From positions 372,001-436,000 of the forward strand of contig NW_015961961.1 in NCBI RefSeq assembly GCF_000497045.1: DNA of 64,000 nt. Reading direction: 5' to 3'. The first letter of the stretch is position 1. Every line of letters begins with the position of its first letter. The notes below the pieces were generated by a model. It searched no databases. It was not told where the DNA came from and saw nothing but the letters and a program-made list of their open reading frames with translations. Positions 1 through 10,199 of this stretch are shown piece after piece. The translations under genes and the position numbers were made by a program. This DNA comes from Kalmanozyma brasiliensis GHG001. Taxonomy: Eukaryota > Basidiomycota > Ustilaginomycetes > Ustilaginales.

Positions 1-1569
1 CGAAATCTGCCGCCCCTTGCCGTCTGTCATCGTCCCGATTGATGGGGAAAGGTAGCGGCTCAGCGTCGTCGGAGACGTCGATCTGGAGAACATAGTCGTA
101 GGACTTGCCGTCGTGCATCTGACCTGGCTCGTCGGGGGAGGCTTCGGTGGACGACTCCTTTGCTTGTGTTGCAAGAGTGAGTTGCGCCTGAACGTCCTGC
201 GCTCTCTGTACTTCATCAGCCAGTTCGGATTCTGACAGTGGCGCGCCGGAGAACTCGCTGTCTGCTGCTGATGGCGGACAGGGTCGGCGGGAGTAGATGC
301 GCACCAGGCCGTCACTGCACCCCGCGACGACGTCTTGTGTCTGAGGAAGGACAGAGATAGACCACACCGAGACCACCGGCACTGGAACTGTCTGCAGTAG
401 CTTGCCCGAGACCCAGTCCCACACGCGAAATGAGCCATCTTCGCCGCTACTCACCAATCTCGGCTGACCCGTACCGCGCTCGATGTAGGCAGCCACGTCG
501 TAGACGAGCGAAGTGTGGCCGTGGAGCACGCCAAGAGCTTCTCCGCCATTTCCGGGGTTTGGGCTACGGCGGGCGTCGAGCGACCAGATGCGAATGGTGC
601 CGTCGTTGGATGTCGATGCGAAAAGCTGTTCGTCTGGGTAGAACGGTGGCCTCGCATCATTCTTAGCAGGTTCCTCTGCCTCTACGTCTGCGATGTGCGA
701 AGAGGGCAAGGTTGGTAAGATGTGCAACGAGCGAACGACGTCCGTGTGCCCGGCGTAGACGGCATACAGCTGCTCGCCGTGGAAGAGGCGGATGAAGAGG
801 TCTGCGGAAGAGGTGAGGTACCTGCCCTGGTTAGGAAGCTCTGGATCTCCTTCCAGGACAGCCGATGATGGAGGCTCGACAATCTGCACTCCCCACACGG
901 CCTCGTCGTGACCACGCAGCACCAACCTGCTCTTCCACTTGCCTTCTACAGGATCCCATATCCACACTCTGGCTGTCTTGTCCCAGCTCGCCGAGATAAA
1001 CACCGGTACTGCCGTCTCCCCTTCTGTCCGATGTCGATACGCCTTGAGCACGGAGACGTTGTCCCAGTGATCCGAGAGCACCTGCAGCGGCTTATCCGCA
1101 CGAAGAGGGTCGAAGCAGCGGATCTGCGAGTCGAGACTACCCATCAGGATCTGTCCTTGTGGCAGTTCGAATGAGGGCGAAGGCGTCACGAAGTCGACAG
1201 CATTGCAGAAGCGGTGTCCGTGGAAGATGGCGCCCCTCTCGAAGCCAGCGTTGGGATTCGAGGATGGACCGGAGGGGTTGACGGATCGAGACCAGTACGT
1301 AGCTGTCTCGTCTCTGGAGCCTGAAAGCAAGGCTTCGCGAACTGAGAGGCTGTCAAAGGTCGTTGCGACGGATCGCACCTATGCGTAACACAGAGAACAA
1401 GTCAAAATGGTCAGCCTTGGCCTCCATCGCAATCACGGTTCGAGACACTCACATCAGACGTGTGACCTCGTAGAACGTGCGTCAATCGGAAGCCTTGCGG
1501 TGCAGCCACCGATGCAGTACCAGACACATCCGAACTGCTGGACACTGCGAGTACTTCAGCTTTCGTCAT
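1..1569 (-). CDS. DOA1: DOA1/UFD3 (PLAA) family WD40 ubiquitin-binding protein, 3' end outside window
   Basis: Partial gene with two exons in view: 1569..1453 and 1378..<1, with a 74-nt intron (gtgagt...tag) that joins GHTSD to VRSV in phase 0. The ATG at 1567-1569 gives an N-terminus that reaches the first propeller strand quickly, as in yeast Doa1. Several WD40 blades can be read (motifs such as GSRDETATYW, SASWDKTARVW, LRGHDEAVWGV, STSNDGTIRIW, SSGEDGSFRVWDW). After the propeller the frame reaches YDYVLQIDV and LPFPINRDDD, which resemble the start of the PFU ubiquitin-binding domain. The PUL domain that binds Cdc48 would lie beyond the window edge. Family knowledge: Doa1/PLAA works with Cdc48/p97 in ubiquitin-dependent degradation and ubiquitin homeostasis. 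The gene is divergent from PCNA. Family assignment is confident. Confidence 0.85.
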
Positions 1570-2075
1570 GCTCGCTTTGCGAGGTCGACTGCAGCAATGA
1601 CAACGAGAGTGAACGTCAAGAACATGTGTTGGTCTCGTCGGACCTGGTTGCCGCACGAGAAGCTTCAGGGTCCAATTTCTGAGAAAGCGCAGACACGCGA
1701 GGCGAGCTGGAAGCACGTTGCTGAGCCTCAGGCTAAGGCATAGGAAAAAGATCAACACTTTTGGCTCTGCGAAAATTACTCAGCAGCGCGTCGTGGGCTT
1801 CGCGTAGAGTGGACTTGCGCAGAGAACACGCGCGCAGCACCAGGCGACCGCGTAGTAGAACCTGAGAAGACACTGCGACGCAAGGCAAGAGCTTCCAGGC
1901 CCAGCACAGCGCAGTGTGCCCTCGAGCCAAGGAGCAAGAGGAAGGCAGATCAACAGCCTTGCGAGCGCTGATCAATTCGTTCCACTTCTTCCACCTTTCT
2001 CCTCTTCTCTCTCCACACCTCTCACGGCCATCTCAGCGCGACCTACCACCGCACCCCATCACATCACTCGCAATC
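1570..2075. promoter_or_regulatory. Shared promoter between DOA1 (-) and PCNA (+) with MCB-core-like motifs
   Basis: This 506-bp gene-free stretch separates two divergent genes. Five ACGCG or CGCGT pentamers lie within about 160 bp, at 1695-1699, 1787-1791, 1801-1805, 1828-1832 and 1849-1853. They resemble the core of the MluI cell-cycle box (ACGCGT) bound by MBF at S-phase genes in ascomycete yeasts, although no perfect hexamer is present. A pyrimidine-rich stretch (about 1980-2045) precedes the PCNA start. Any regulatory role is inferred. Confidence 0.4.
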
Positions 2076-3105
2076 ATGTTGGAAGCTCGTCTCCGTGAAG
2101 CTGTCCTTGTAAGTTCAGCACCCTCGAAGAGCAAGTGATTGCGAAATGATACTGACACACACGCCTCTTCTCCCCCTTGGACACCTGCAGCTCAAGAAGG
2201 TGCTCGACGCCGTGCGCGAGCTCATCACCGATGCCAACTTCGAGTGCTCCGAGGACGGAATCGTAAGTCATCATCGTCGCTCGTCACCGTTTCGTTTTGC
2301 TCTGACTGACACTCCTCCCTCTCGCCCTAAACCCCTTCGACTCACACAGCGTCTGCAAGCGATGGACAACTCGCACGTGGCCCTCTCCGCCATCGAGCTG
2401 CGCACCGACTGCTTCGAGGAGTTCCGATGCGACCGACCCATGTCGATCGGCGTCTCGCTCTCTTCGCTCGGTAAGATCCTCAAGGGCGCCAACAACGACG
2501 ACGTCCTCTCGCTCAAGAAGTCCGACGACGGCGACACGCTGCAGATGACCTTCGAGTCGCCCAAGTCGGACCGTGTCGGCGAGTTCGAGATGAAGCTCAT
2601 GGACATCGACAGCGAGCACCTCGGCATTCCCGACACGCAGTACGACGCTGTAGTCAAGATGTCCTCGGGTGAATTCGGGCGCATTTGCAGGGACCTCACC
2701 AACATCGGTGAGAGCGTCAAGATCGAAGTCTCCAAAGAAGGTGTCTCTTTCTCATCCGAAGGTGAAATTGGTGCTGCACGAATGACCCTCAAGCAAGGCA
2801 GCGGGACTGCTGTCCTCGCCGATGAGGATGAGGACGACGACGAGGACGTCAAGCCCGCCAAGAAGAAGCGCAAGGCCGACTCGTCCACCAGCGGCGGCCA
2901 GGTTCCCGTCAAGATCGAAATGCAACAGGCGGTCAACCTCACCTTCTCGCTCAAGTACCTTAGCAACTTTGCCAAGGCCGCGCCGTTGGCGGACGAGGTG
3001 CAGCTGCACATGTCCAACGAGGTGCCCCTGCTGTGCGAGTTCGGGTTCGAGAATGGATACGTGAGGTTCTACCTCGCGCCCAAGCTCAGCGAGGACGATG
3101 ACTAG
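2076..3105 (+). CDS. Proliferating cell nuclear antigen (PCNA) with an acidic/NLS-like insertion
   Basis: Three exons: 2076..2108, 2191..2262 and 2350..3105. Introns of 82 and 87 nt start with gtaagt and end in cag. The joined protein has 286 aa, against about 258-261 for typical eukaryotic PCNA. It starts MLEARLREA and contains the near-invariant stretches LQAMDNSHVAL, CDRPMSIGV, LMDIDSEHLGIPDTQY and YLAPKL. Lys164, the Rad6/Rad18 ubiquitination and SUMO site in other PCNAs, is kept at exactly position 164. The extra length is one insertion at about residues 190-219, in the loop equivalent to human residues 186-195: an acidic run, then PAKKKRK, then a Ser/Gly linker. PCNA is the homotrimeric sliding clamp for DNA polymerases delta and epsilon. 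The C-terminus is acidic, as usual. The gene is divergent from DOA1 and convergent with the next gene. Confidence 0.95.
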
Positions 3106-3277
3106 ACGTCGGATAGCGCTTGACCTCGCGCTTGCCAAGTTCACTTTGCCCTGTTGCGTCTCTTCTGTACATCATCTCCCACACACACACACAGTTCACG
3201 AAATCACCCACGCTCGTTTGGTCCACATTGACGCTTTCACACCCGATTCTACACATGGCTGAGCGGAATCACTGAGA

Positions 3278-3886
3278 TTACGACCGGTCAACGACGGAGA
3301 TGCTGAAGAGCCTTGGCTTTTTGGGTTCTGCCGTTGTTGGCGCAGCACTTTCTGTCTGTGCATCTGGGTGGTCGATGAGTTTTGGCGCGCTTGCTGGTTG
3401 AGTCTGTCCAGCTGCGCCAGGGCGGATGGCCTTGTTGTTGCGGGCGGGGAAAAGCTCCTCGAGCTTGTCCGCAGCTAGCAGTCCTAGCACCGCAAACACT
3501 GTTTTTCCATATTTATAAGATGTCAGCACTCTGCCTTTCGAAGTCAAGCGGAAGGGAAGGAACGTACCTGCGCCGCCGGTCCAAAAGACCAACTTTGTAT
3601 TGTAGGGTAGTGCCTTATAGGAGGCGTAGATTGAGCCTGGCTTGCCGCCGCTACGAGTTGGTGGTGGGGTTGGTGATGGAGCTGATGGGAGCGATGGTGA
3701 TGGGCGAGGCGAAGGGCTGGGTCGGGCAGGTGGGGAAGGTGCGGGCCGTGCATCGCCTTTGAGCACGGGTTGCGAGGCCGACGGCGAGGCTGGGCCGCGC
3801 GGTCGAAGAGCGGACTGGCGAGCCGTCGTGCGAAGACCTCGTATCGCAAGTGATGTCATGCTGGAAGCGGACCTTGGCAACGCCAT
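3278..3886 (-). CDS. Small putative mitochondrial membrane protein, unrecognised family
   Basis: Two exons: 3886..3568 and 3498..3278, with a 69-nt intron (gtacgt...acag). Splicing joins FWTGGA to VFAVLGLLAADK and gives 179 aa. The chosen ATG at 3886 starts an Arg/Ser/Ala-rich segment without acidic residues (MALPRSASSMTSLAIRGLRT), typical of a mitochondrial presequence. A second ATG lies at 3859. A Pro/Ser-rich low-complexity linker follows (about residues 30-75). Next comes a short conserved-looking core with Tyr-Lys residues and one hydrophobic helix (about residues 95-120), then a polar Pro/Ala tail. The frame stays open upstream of 3886 but has no convincing coding character. I do not recognise the family. 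Location in a mitochondrial membrane is inferred from the presequence and helix only. Confidence 0.6.
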   Translation of the reverse strand: MALPRSASSMTSLAIRGLRTTARQSALRPRGPASPSASQPVLKGDARPAPSPPARPSPSPRPSPSLPSAPSPTPPPTRSGGKPGSIYASYKALPYNTKLVFWTGGAGTFLPFRLTSKGRVLTSYKYGKTVFAVLGLLAADKLEELFPARNNKAIRPGAAGQTQPASAPKLIDHPDAQTESAAPTTAEPKKPRLFSISVVDRS

Positions 3887-4219
3887 CGTGGAAGCAGCTC
3901 GTGACAAGGCGCACGGTGGAAACGATCGAAGAGAACGGGAACGGTCGAGTTGAGAAGAACGCCTTCCAAAAAGTGTTTGGCGTGGCGAGGGTCCACTTCC
4001 GCAAGCCGAATAATTTGCCGATGCCCTCATGAAGGGTTTTCGACAGCACCGGCTGACGGCCTCGTTTGAAGCACTCAACACCCACTGCCTCCTGGAGCTC
4101 ATACCAACACAGTCACTTGTATCACCCCACACAGCTCATGTTCAGAGGTTGAAAGATGGAAGACAAGGATCTCTGTTTCCGATGGACCTCTATGACTTTA
4201 TGGCGGATCAAGCCTGTCA

Positions 4220-7018
4220 TCACAGCGACAGCACCTTGCCCCACTCGCCCCTCACTCTCTCTGTCGTTCTATCGACCGCATTGACTTCACCAGCGTCAGC
4301 CGGCTTCATCTCAATGAAGGTCGCATACGCCTGAGTCACCTTCGCTACGACACCAGCGACGATGAGCCTCTGCACCTCCCGGTCCTCCACCCAGAGCGTC
4401 ACCTTGCCTGCCTTTTCGGGGGTGATGCTCTCGATGCACGTCTCGAACGCTTGGTAGGTGCTCGTGAACTTGGCTGCGTTTGCTTCAGCTGCGCTCTGGT
4501 CGATGTAGACGCGCAACGGAAGGATGATCGAGTCGGCCCACAGCTTGGAGACCTGTTCGACCAGCGTTTGGAGCTTGAATGCAACGTTGGAGGTGCATGG
4601 CTCCATATCGAGTTGTGTCGATGTCAGGCTGTCGGCTTCGGCCGCGTCAACATTAGTCGTCGGATAGAAGAGGCGACCTGTGTTGGTCCAGAGCGAATTG
4701 ATGGCGGCGATGAGCGAGGAGAGATCGACGAGCGCTGCTGTCGTTCCAGCATTCAGCTGGGAATCGGAACGGGCCCGACCCTTTCCATCGGCCGCAACAT
4801 CACCTCCAGCGTTCTGCTGCTCGTACGCTTGCTTGAGCACGAGATCCGCGGAGACGACCGTCTCTCGCAGAATCTCGAGCTGACGAATTTCGAATAGCCA
4901 TCCGTCCTCGCGTTCCAGGCTGTCCCCCTTTGTGCGCTTCACCAAGGCCTGCGACCCGGTGCTGACGCTGGCGAGGCATGCTTCGACGGCTGCAATGGCA
5001 ATGCGGCGGAACGCGCTCGCTGGTACACGAGCCTGCAGATTGAAGAGCAACTCGAGCATGTACTCGATTGGCGCATAGTAGGTCGACAGCAAGGCAGCGG
5101 GGAGCGTGAAAAGCTCCACCTTTTCCTGCTGCGTCTTGGAAGTGGAAGCTGCATGTGATGTTGGGAGGGCTGCATCGAGCAGACCAGCGCCCGACTTGCC
5201 GCGGCGGTGTGACCCCTTGACGACAGTGGCTGTCGATGTCGTCGTCACTGTTTCAGTGCCGAGGCTAGCGAGTGATGCTTTGTACGTTCTGATACGCTCC
5301 GGAAACTCGAGGTCGCCGCGCTCTTCGCGTGCGGTGAAGCTCGCGATGTCGGACGATATGACGACTTGTGCTCGGGCAATGAGACGCGATTGAGCCTCGT
5401 TGACAACTGGCTGCAAGCTCCGCACCCACGGTGTCTTGCGTTCATCGGCGAGGACCGTGTCAGAGACGACGGCAGAGGTCTGAGACAGCACCACGAGATT
5501 CTCCTCCTTGAACAATCTCGGACGCAGTCGAGCTGTGAACGTTTCTGCGATTTCGGACAGGTACGCTGCCAGGGCCGGATCGGATTCTTGCTCGGGAGTA
5601 GAAGCTGGGAGAGACGGGTCGCCGCCGAAAAACTGCTGGTAGAGGTCGTGCTCCCTCTGCAAGACGAATCGAACAAGGTGAGTGCCGGAGCGAGCGAATT
5701 GAACGACCGGATGCGAGGTCTCGCCACCTGCCTGCGAGCTGGTGGGTTGTGCCTCGATCTCGGTGACGCCCTGTGCGAGCGTTCGTGAGAGTAGAGGACG
5801 ACGGTATTGAAACCAGGCGGCCCTGCATTCCTGCAGAAGGGACTCGTATTCTGCTGATGTAGATGCGTTGGCGGAGGAGGAGGAAGCTGCATTGCTCGCG
5901 CGTCTCTGCAGCTCAAAGATGAGCGGACGAAGCTTTGCGACTTGATGTTCTGCACCGCCGAACAGGGCCTCGGCCGTCTCCGTGGGAATCGCAGATTCGG
6001 AAAGACCGATGGCTGAGTCGTGTGTGACTTCGCGGCCCTTTCCTTTGGCGTCCAAGCCAGCTTCTGCAGCCGTCGCTGCACTGGTACCGTCTGAATTACG
6101 ACTGGAATCTAGCTGTTTCAGCTTGTCTGCTGTGCATTCTGACTCTGCTCTAAACTCGCGCACCACCGCCAGCTTTGCAAGGGTGGCTGCCCTGGTGACG
6201 CACTGCGCATACCGCATACGGTAGAGAGCAGCATCGTGGTAGGATGCTGCGGGCTCTTGTTGCAGGAAGAGGAGCGCCATCTCGAGCTGGTCCATGAGAT
6301 CGAGAAAGGACTGAGAGTAGACGATGGTCGAGTCGGGGGAGCTGAGCATGTTGGTAGCATAGGGAAGCAAGGTAAAGAAAGAGAGGCGAGAGGCGATCTC
6401 TTCTGCGAGGGTGTCGAGGTGGGTCTGTGAGTCGAGGAGTGATTGCGCCTGTTCGCGGATGCCTCTCGACGAGTCTTGAACGAAGGCGGTGCCTGCACGG
6501 AGCTCTGATACATTGACCTGGCACGCCTCGAGCTGAGCCAAGAGGTTGTCTGCGGTGGAAGTGGTGTCCGAGATGCGCTGCAATGCTTGGCGATGCGAGG
6601 TCTGCGTGGAGGATGTGATCGAGTCGGAAAGCTGCGTGTACCAAGCAAGGAAGCTCTGCGCCGAGGCTAGTGGGACTCCAGCTTCTGGAAGCGAGACTGC
6701 CTCGCTGCCTTTGGTGCTTGTGAGGTCAAGAGTGCTTATCGGTGCGGTGTCATCGATGTCGGTCGGATCGGCTGCGGCCGGTGGTCCGCTGGAGCCATTG
6801 CCTGGCTGAGATGGTGGAACTTGGCGCTGTTGGTCATTCTGAGGCTTGAAATCGGACGAGTTGCGATGAAGCCATTCTGCGAGACGATTGACGGAGGCGC
6901 GTTGTGAGGAAGTGAGAGGTGCCTTTGTGTTTGCCCATTGGTCAAGCTGCAACGGTCTTGCTGACGAGCTCGCCATGGATGGTGGCTGCGCCGCCTGGGC
7001 GATCGAAGGAGCGTACAT
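4220..7018 (-). CDS. COG3: Conserved oligomeric Golgi complex subunit 3 (COG3/Sec34)
   Basis: Single-exon gene of 932 aa. A polar N-terminal region (about 1-115) precedes the Sec34-like domain. There the heptad-rich segment around residues 120-300 includes SFLAWYTQLSDSI, LLAQLEACQ, LAEEIASRLSFFTLLP and LDLMDQLEMALLFL, matching the conserved start of COG3 proteins. The C-terminal half is helical. Family knowledge: COG3 belongs to lobe A of the COG tethering complex, which captures retrograde intra-Golgi vesicles. Low-complexity inserts (poly-Ser/Ala around 375-395) are likely disordered loops. The ATG at 7018 is the first in frame, and a second lies at 6976. The gene is divergent from ARP2. 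Confidence 0.85.
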   Translation of the reverse strand: MYAPSIAQAAQPPSMASSSARPLQLDQWANTKAPLTSSQRASVNRLAEWLHRNSSDFKPQNDQQRQVPPSQPGNGSSGPPAAADPTDIDDTAPISTLDLTSTKGSEAVSLPEAGVPLASAQSFLAWYTQLSDSITSSTQTSHRQALQRISDTTSTADNLLAQLEACQVNVSELRAGTAFVQDSSRGIREQAQSLLDSQTHLDTLAEEIASRLSFFTLLPYATNMLSSPDSTIVYSQSFLDLMDQLEMALLFLQQEPAASYHDAALYRMRYAQCVTRAATLAKLAVVREFRAESECTADKLKQLDSSRNSDGTSAATAAEAGLDAKGKGREVTHDSAIGLSESAIPTETAEALFGGAEHQVAKLRPLIFELQRRASNAASSSSANASTSAEYESLLQECRAAWFQYRRPLLSRTLAQGVTEIEAQPTSSQAGGETSHPVVQFARSGTHLVRFVLQREHDLYQQFFGGDPSLPASTPEQESDPALAAYLSEIAETFTARLRPRLFKEENLVVLSQTSAVVSDTVLADERKTPWVRSLQPVVNEAQSRLIARAQVVISSDIASFTAREERGDLEFPERIRTYKASLASLGTETVTTTSTATVVKGSHRRGKSGAGLLDAALPTSHAASTSKTQQEKVELFTLPAALLSTYYAPIEYMLELLFNLQARVPASAFRRIAIAAVEACLASVSTGSQALVKRTKGDSLEREDGWLFEIRQLEILRETVVSADLVLKQAYEQQNAGGDVAADGKGRARSDSQLNAGTTAALVDLSSLIAAINSLWTNTGRLFYPTTNVDAAEADSLTSTQLDMEPCTSNVAFKLQTLVEQVSKLWADSIILPLRVYIDQSAAEANAAKFTSTYQAFETCIESITPEKAGKVTLWVEDREVQRLIVAGVVAKVTQAYATFIEMKPADAGEVNAVDRTTERVRGEWGKVLSL

Positions 7019-7599
7019 GTTTGCTTCTTCCGTCGCTCAGCTGTGCAGGCTGCCCCTTCGGCTGAGTCGAGCCCAGATGGAGATCGCTGGGAGGAGGATG
7101 GAAGCGTGATTGGTGTCGAGGTGGACCCTGAGTGTGTGAGTGTTATGTTCTTCTCACTTGGTCATGACTAAGCCTGACATGCCGGCAATGACAAGCACAG
7201 GCCATCCAGGCGGCTTCGCACAGCCCAGCCAGAGGGCGTGTGGAGTTGCCAAGTGGAATATCGCCAATTCCAACCTCAGAAAAGGTGTGCCCTCTCCGCA
7301 TCGCCGCGTGCTGCCGTCCAACTCGAATCGGCTGACCCTGCCAAATCGAATTGGCCGTGCGTGATTGACGATTCCTTCTCAGCCATCCACCATCCGCATC
7401 CACGCCCTATTCCCTCATCCTAGTGTGGTCGGCTGCAAGTTAGCCTCATTCGCCGTCGCATCACGCAAATTCGAGCTATTGCTAGCAAGGCCAGTTCTCA
7501 CAGGCAGAAACGCTCGATTGGATCGACTTGAACGACTCACAAATCAAGGACAAGCGTCTCGACTGCCCTGGGCTTCACCGACATAGAGCAACTCCCACC
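7019..7599. promoter_or_regulatory. Shared intergenic promoter of COG3 (-) and ARP2 (+)
   Basis: A 581-bp divergent intergenic region. Only short shadow frames occur. I see no clear TATA box or repeat. The ARP2 start has a strong context (cccaccATGg). Confidence 0.4.
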
Positions 7600-8787
7600 A
7601 TGGCGGATCAAAGACCCGTCGTCGTCGACAATGGTACCGGTTTCGTCAAGGTCGGCTACGCCGGCTCCAACTTTCCCGAGCACGTCTTCCCATCTATCGT
7701 TGGTCGTCCCATCCTCCGTTCCGAAGAGCGCAATGATATCTCGAGCAATACTGGCACCCAGATCAAAGACATCATGGTCGGCACAGAAGCAGAGGAGCTC
7801 CGCAACTATCTGCAGATCAACCAGCCTATGGAACATGGTATCGTAAAGGACTTTGGCGACATGCGTCACGTTTGGAACTACACCTTCGACGAGAAGCTCC
7901 GCATCGACCCACAAGGGCGCAAGATTCTGCTCACCGAACCTCCCATGAACCCCAAGAAGAACCGCGAGGAGATGTGCCAGATCATGTTTGAGGAGTACGG
8001 ATTTGACGGTGTTTACGTGGCCATCCAGGCCGTCCTGACGCTCTACGCTCAGGGCTTGCAGACCGGTGTCGTGGTCGACTCGGGTGACGGTGTCACCCAC
8101 GTCGTCCCCGTCTTCGAAGGCTTTGCGCTTCCACATCTCACCAAGCGTCTCGATGTGGCCGGTCGTGATGTCACGCGCTACCTCATCAAGCTCCTTCTCA
8201 TGCGCGGCTATGCCTTCAACCGTACTGCCGATTTCGACACGGTGCGTCAGATCAAGGAGAAGCTCTGCTACGTCAGTTACGACCTCGACCTTGACAAGAA
8301 GCTCGCCGAGGAGACCACCACACTGGTCGAGTCGTACACGCTGCCAGATGGACGAGTCATCAAGGTCGGATCCGAGCGCTTCGAGGCGCCCGAATGCATG
8401 TTCCAGCCCCACTTGGTCGATGTCGAACAAGCGGGTGTCGCTGAACTCCTCTTCAACACCATCCAGTCCGCTGCCGTTGATACTCGTTCGGAGCTGTACA
8501 AGCACATTGTGCTATCCGGTGGTTCGTCGATGTATCCCGGTCTGCCAAGTCGACTGGAGAAGGAGATGAAGCAGCTCTATCTCACCCGAGTGCTCAACGG
8601 TGATGGCTCGAGGTTGAAGAACTTCAAGATTCGCATCGAAGACCCACCTAGGAGAAAGCACATGGTCTTCTTGGGAGGCGCCGTGCTGGCGGACATCATG
8701 AAGAACAGGGAGAGCTTCTGGATCTCGCGTGCAGAGTGGTACGAGCAGGGCAAGGCGTGTCTCGACCGACTCGGACGTCATTCTTAG
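7600..8787 (+). CDS. ARP2: Actin-related protein 2 (ARP2)
   Basis: Single-exon gene of 395 aa starting [17 protein letters not shown] at an ATG in a strong context (CCCACCATGG). The upstream in-frame extension from 7528 lacks an ATG and is leader. The actin fold is visible throughout: phosphate-binding loop 1 ([13 protein letters not shown]), the ARP2-type segment [31 protein letters not shown], the second nucleotide loop ([14 protein letters not shown]) and [16 protein letters not shown] near the C-terminus. ARP2 pairs with ARP3 in the seven-subunit Arp2/3 complex that nucleates branched actin at endocytic patches. AIP1, another actin regulator, lies 30 kb away. Length is normal and no anomalies were seen. 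Confidence 0.95.
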   Translation: MADQRPVVVDNGTGFVKVGYAGSNFPEHVFPSIVGRPILRSEERNDISSNTGTQIKDIMVGTEAEELRNYLQINQPMEHGIVKDFGDMRHVWNYTFDEKLRIDPQGRKILLTEPPMNPKKNREEMCQIMFEEYGFDGVYVAIQAVLTLYAQGLQTGVVVDSGDGVTHVVPVFEGFALPHLTKRLDVAGRDVTRYLIKLLLMRGYAFNRTADFDTVRQIKEKLCYVSYDLDLDKKLAEETTTLVESYTLPDGRVIKVGSERFEAPECMFQPHLVDVEQAGVAELLFNTIQSAAVDTRSELYKHIVLSGGSSMYPGLPSRLEKEMKQLYLTRVLNGDGSRLKNFKIRIEDPPRRKHMVFLGGAVLADIMKNRESFWISRAEWYEQGKACLDRLGRHS

Positions 8788-9222
8788 GCGTCATTGCATC
8801 TACATGCTTGACCCTGTCACTGCTGCAATACACAATGATGAATCGGATCAAGAGATGGGAGCGTGGATGTGATTGTGACTGTGAGGTTGATCGTATGACA
8901 GCGCCCAAATGGGCATGACAGTGTGGCTCCAAAGGTCGATACAGGCTCTGCAGAGACGTGGCTGGATTTGGGCCTTTTCAGCCAAGCGAGCCCTTTGTCG
9001 GTGCCTGTTCAACCTTGATCTTGACAATGCCGCCGACTGTTGGTTGAGAAATGGCCCGCCTTGGTCGCGGACGTCTATCTCAATTGATTCAGAGCGGGCC
9101 GCCAGCTCATTTTGTTGTGGTTCCGGGCTCTCTCTCGATTGTGTGAGTCGCCTTGCTGCAGAATTGTTGTTTCATGACGACGGATGCGAACAGCCGATGC
9201 GACTGGATGAGTGCGAATGGTG
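8788..9222. other. Convergent 3' intergenic region, ARP2/RSA3-like
   Basis: A 435-bp space between two convergent genes. It contains only short shadow frames and no motif that I can support. Confidence 0.4.
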
Positions 9223-10199
9223 CTACTTTTTCGTTGGAGTGGATCTGGTCGCCAGCGCCATTTCGTCGATGGTTCCAGCGTTGGTGCTCGGAGTCGATTT
9301 GGAAGTGAACAGCTCGGAACCGGCTGCCAGTGCATCGATGAAAAGCGGAAGCCTCGTACCGCCATCGGCGCCTAGCGTGGGTTCGCGCGTTCGAATCGCA
9401 TCCAGCTCGCCGCCAAACTCGTCTGCAACCGCTCTGAGCCACAACGAGCGGAACGCCTGTTGACGACGCTCCTTCTGCGCCTGGGTTTGCTGTGATGCAG
9501 TCTTGTCGGTATTGTGCGCGGAATTTTTCGCCGAAAGCGGAGAGTTCTTGATGTCGACAATGCGCTGCAAGTGCGGAGGAAGCGTCGGTGTCGCTGGTTG
9601 GAGCGATTCGAGAATGGCTCTTTGCGTGCGGCTCTCCTTGTCGAGTCGTTTCGCGCGAGGCGCATTCGGATCTGGCTCGGGCGTTAGGCGGAAGACGTGT
9701 TTCTTTTTGCTACCTGGACCGGGCAATTCGGCGGCTTCGGCTGCGCTGCGACGCTTTGAGGTGCGCTGACGTGCTACTGATCGATCAGAGTCGGACGACG
9801 ATGAGGACGACGATGAGGACGAAGATGACGAGGACGAAGATGAGGACGAAGATGATGATGAAGAGGAGGAGGAGCTGCCTGACGAAGACGACGATGAAGA
9901 CGAAGATGACGCCGACGACTCGCGGCGCCGACGCACGCTGATGATCGACTGCTTCGGTCGCTGTGCTTCGACTTCGAATTCGCTGTCGCTAGACGATGAA
10001 GAAGAGGAGGAGGAGGAGGAGGAGGAGGAGGAGGNCTGTCGCTAGACGATGAAGAAGAGGAGGAGGAGGAGGAGGAGGAGGAGGAGGAGGAGGAGGAGGA
10101 ATCGTCGTCTGAAGAAACGCCGAGAGTCCTGGTCTTCCTTTGACGTCGTCGTCGAGGAGCCGCCGACGAGCTGCCGGCCTTTCGCTTTGCTGGCGCCAT
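9223..10199 (-). CDS. RSA3-like ribosome-assembly protein with a long poly-Ser tract; frame broken by an assembly gap
   Basis: The ATG at 10199 starts a basic N-terminus (MAPAKRKAGSSSAAPRRRRQ), followed by alternating Asp and long Ser runs. The C-terminal domain (about the last 110 residues) has FRSLWLRAVADEFGGELDAI and LPLFIDALAAGSELF, which fits the fungal Rsa3 domain (60S assembly factor linked to Dbp6). Yeast Rsa3 has a similar basic/Ser/acidic N-terminus. One undetermined base (n) at 10035 sits between two copies of the same contig end (9983 onward and 10036 onward), which shift the frame. The copies are 53 nt apart, and collapsing one of them restores a single open frame across both halves. 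The gene is therefore probably intact in the organism. The tract is encoded partly by mixed TCN codons and partly by a pure (GGA)n/(TCC)n microsatellite. Confidence 0.7.
9960..10105. repeat. (GGA)n coding microsatellite with duplicated contig ends around an n
   Basis: Two near-identical blocks begin with ctgtcgctagacgatgaag at 9983 and 10036, and each runs into a (GGA)n array. The single n at 10035 separates them. This is the pattern of two overlapping contig ends placed side by side, not a true tandem duplication. Confidence 0.75.

Noticed and set aside
9774..10140. Long Ser/GGA repeat as a possible transposon or centromere-type repeat
   Set aside because: It is coding low-complexity sequence within the RSA3-like gene and encodes Ser runs in frame.
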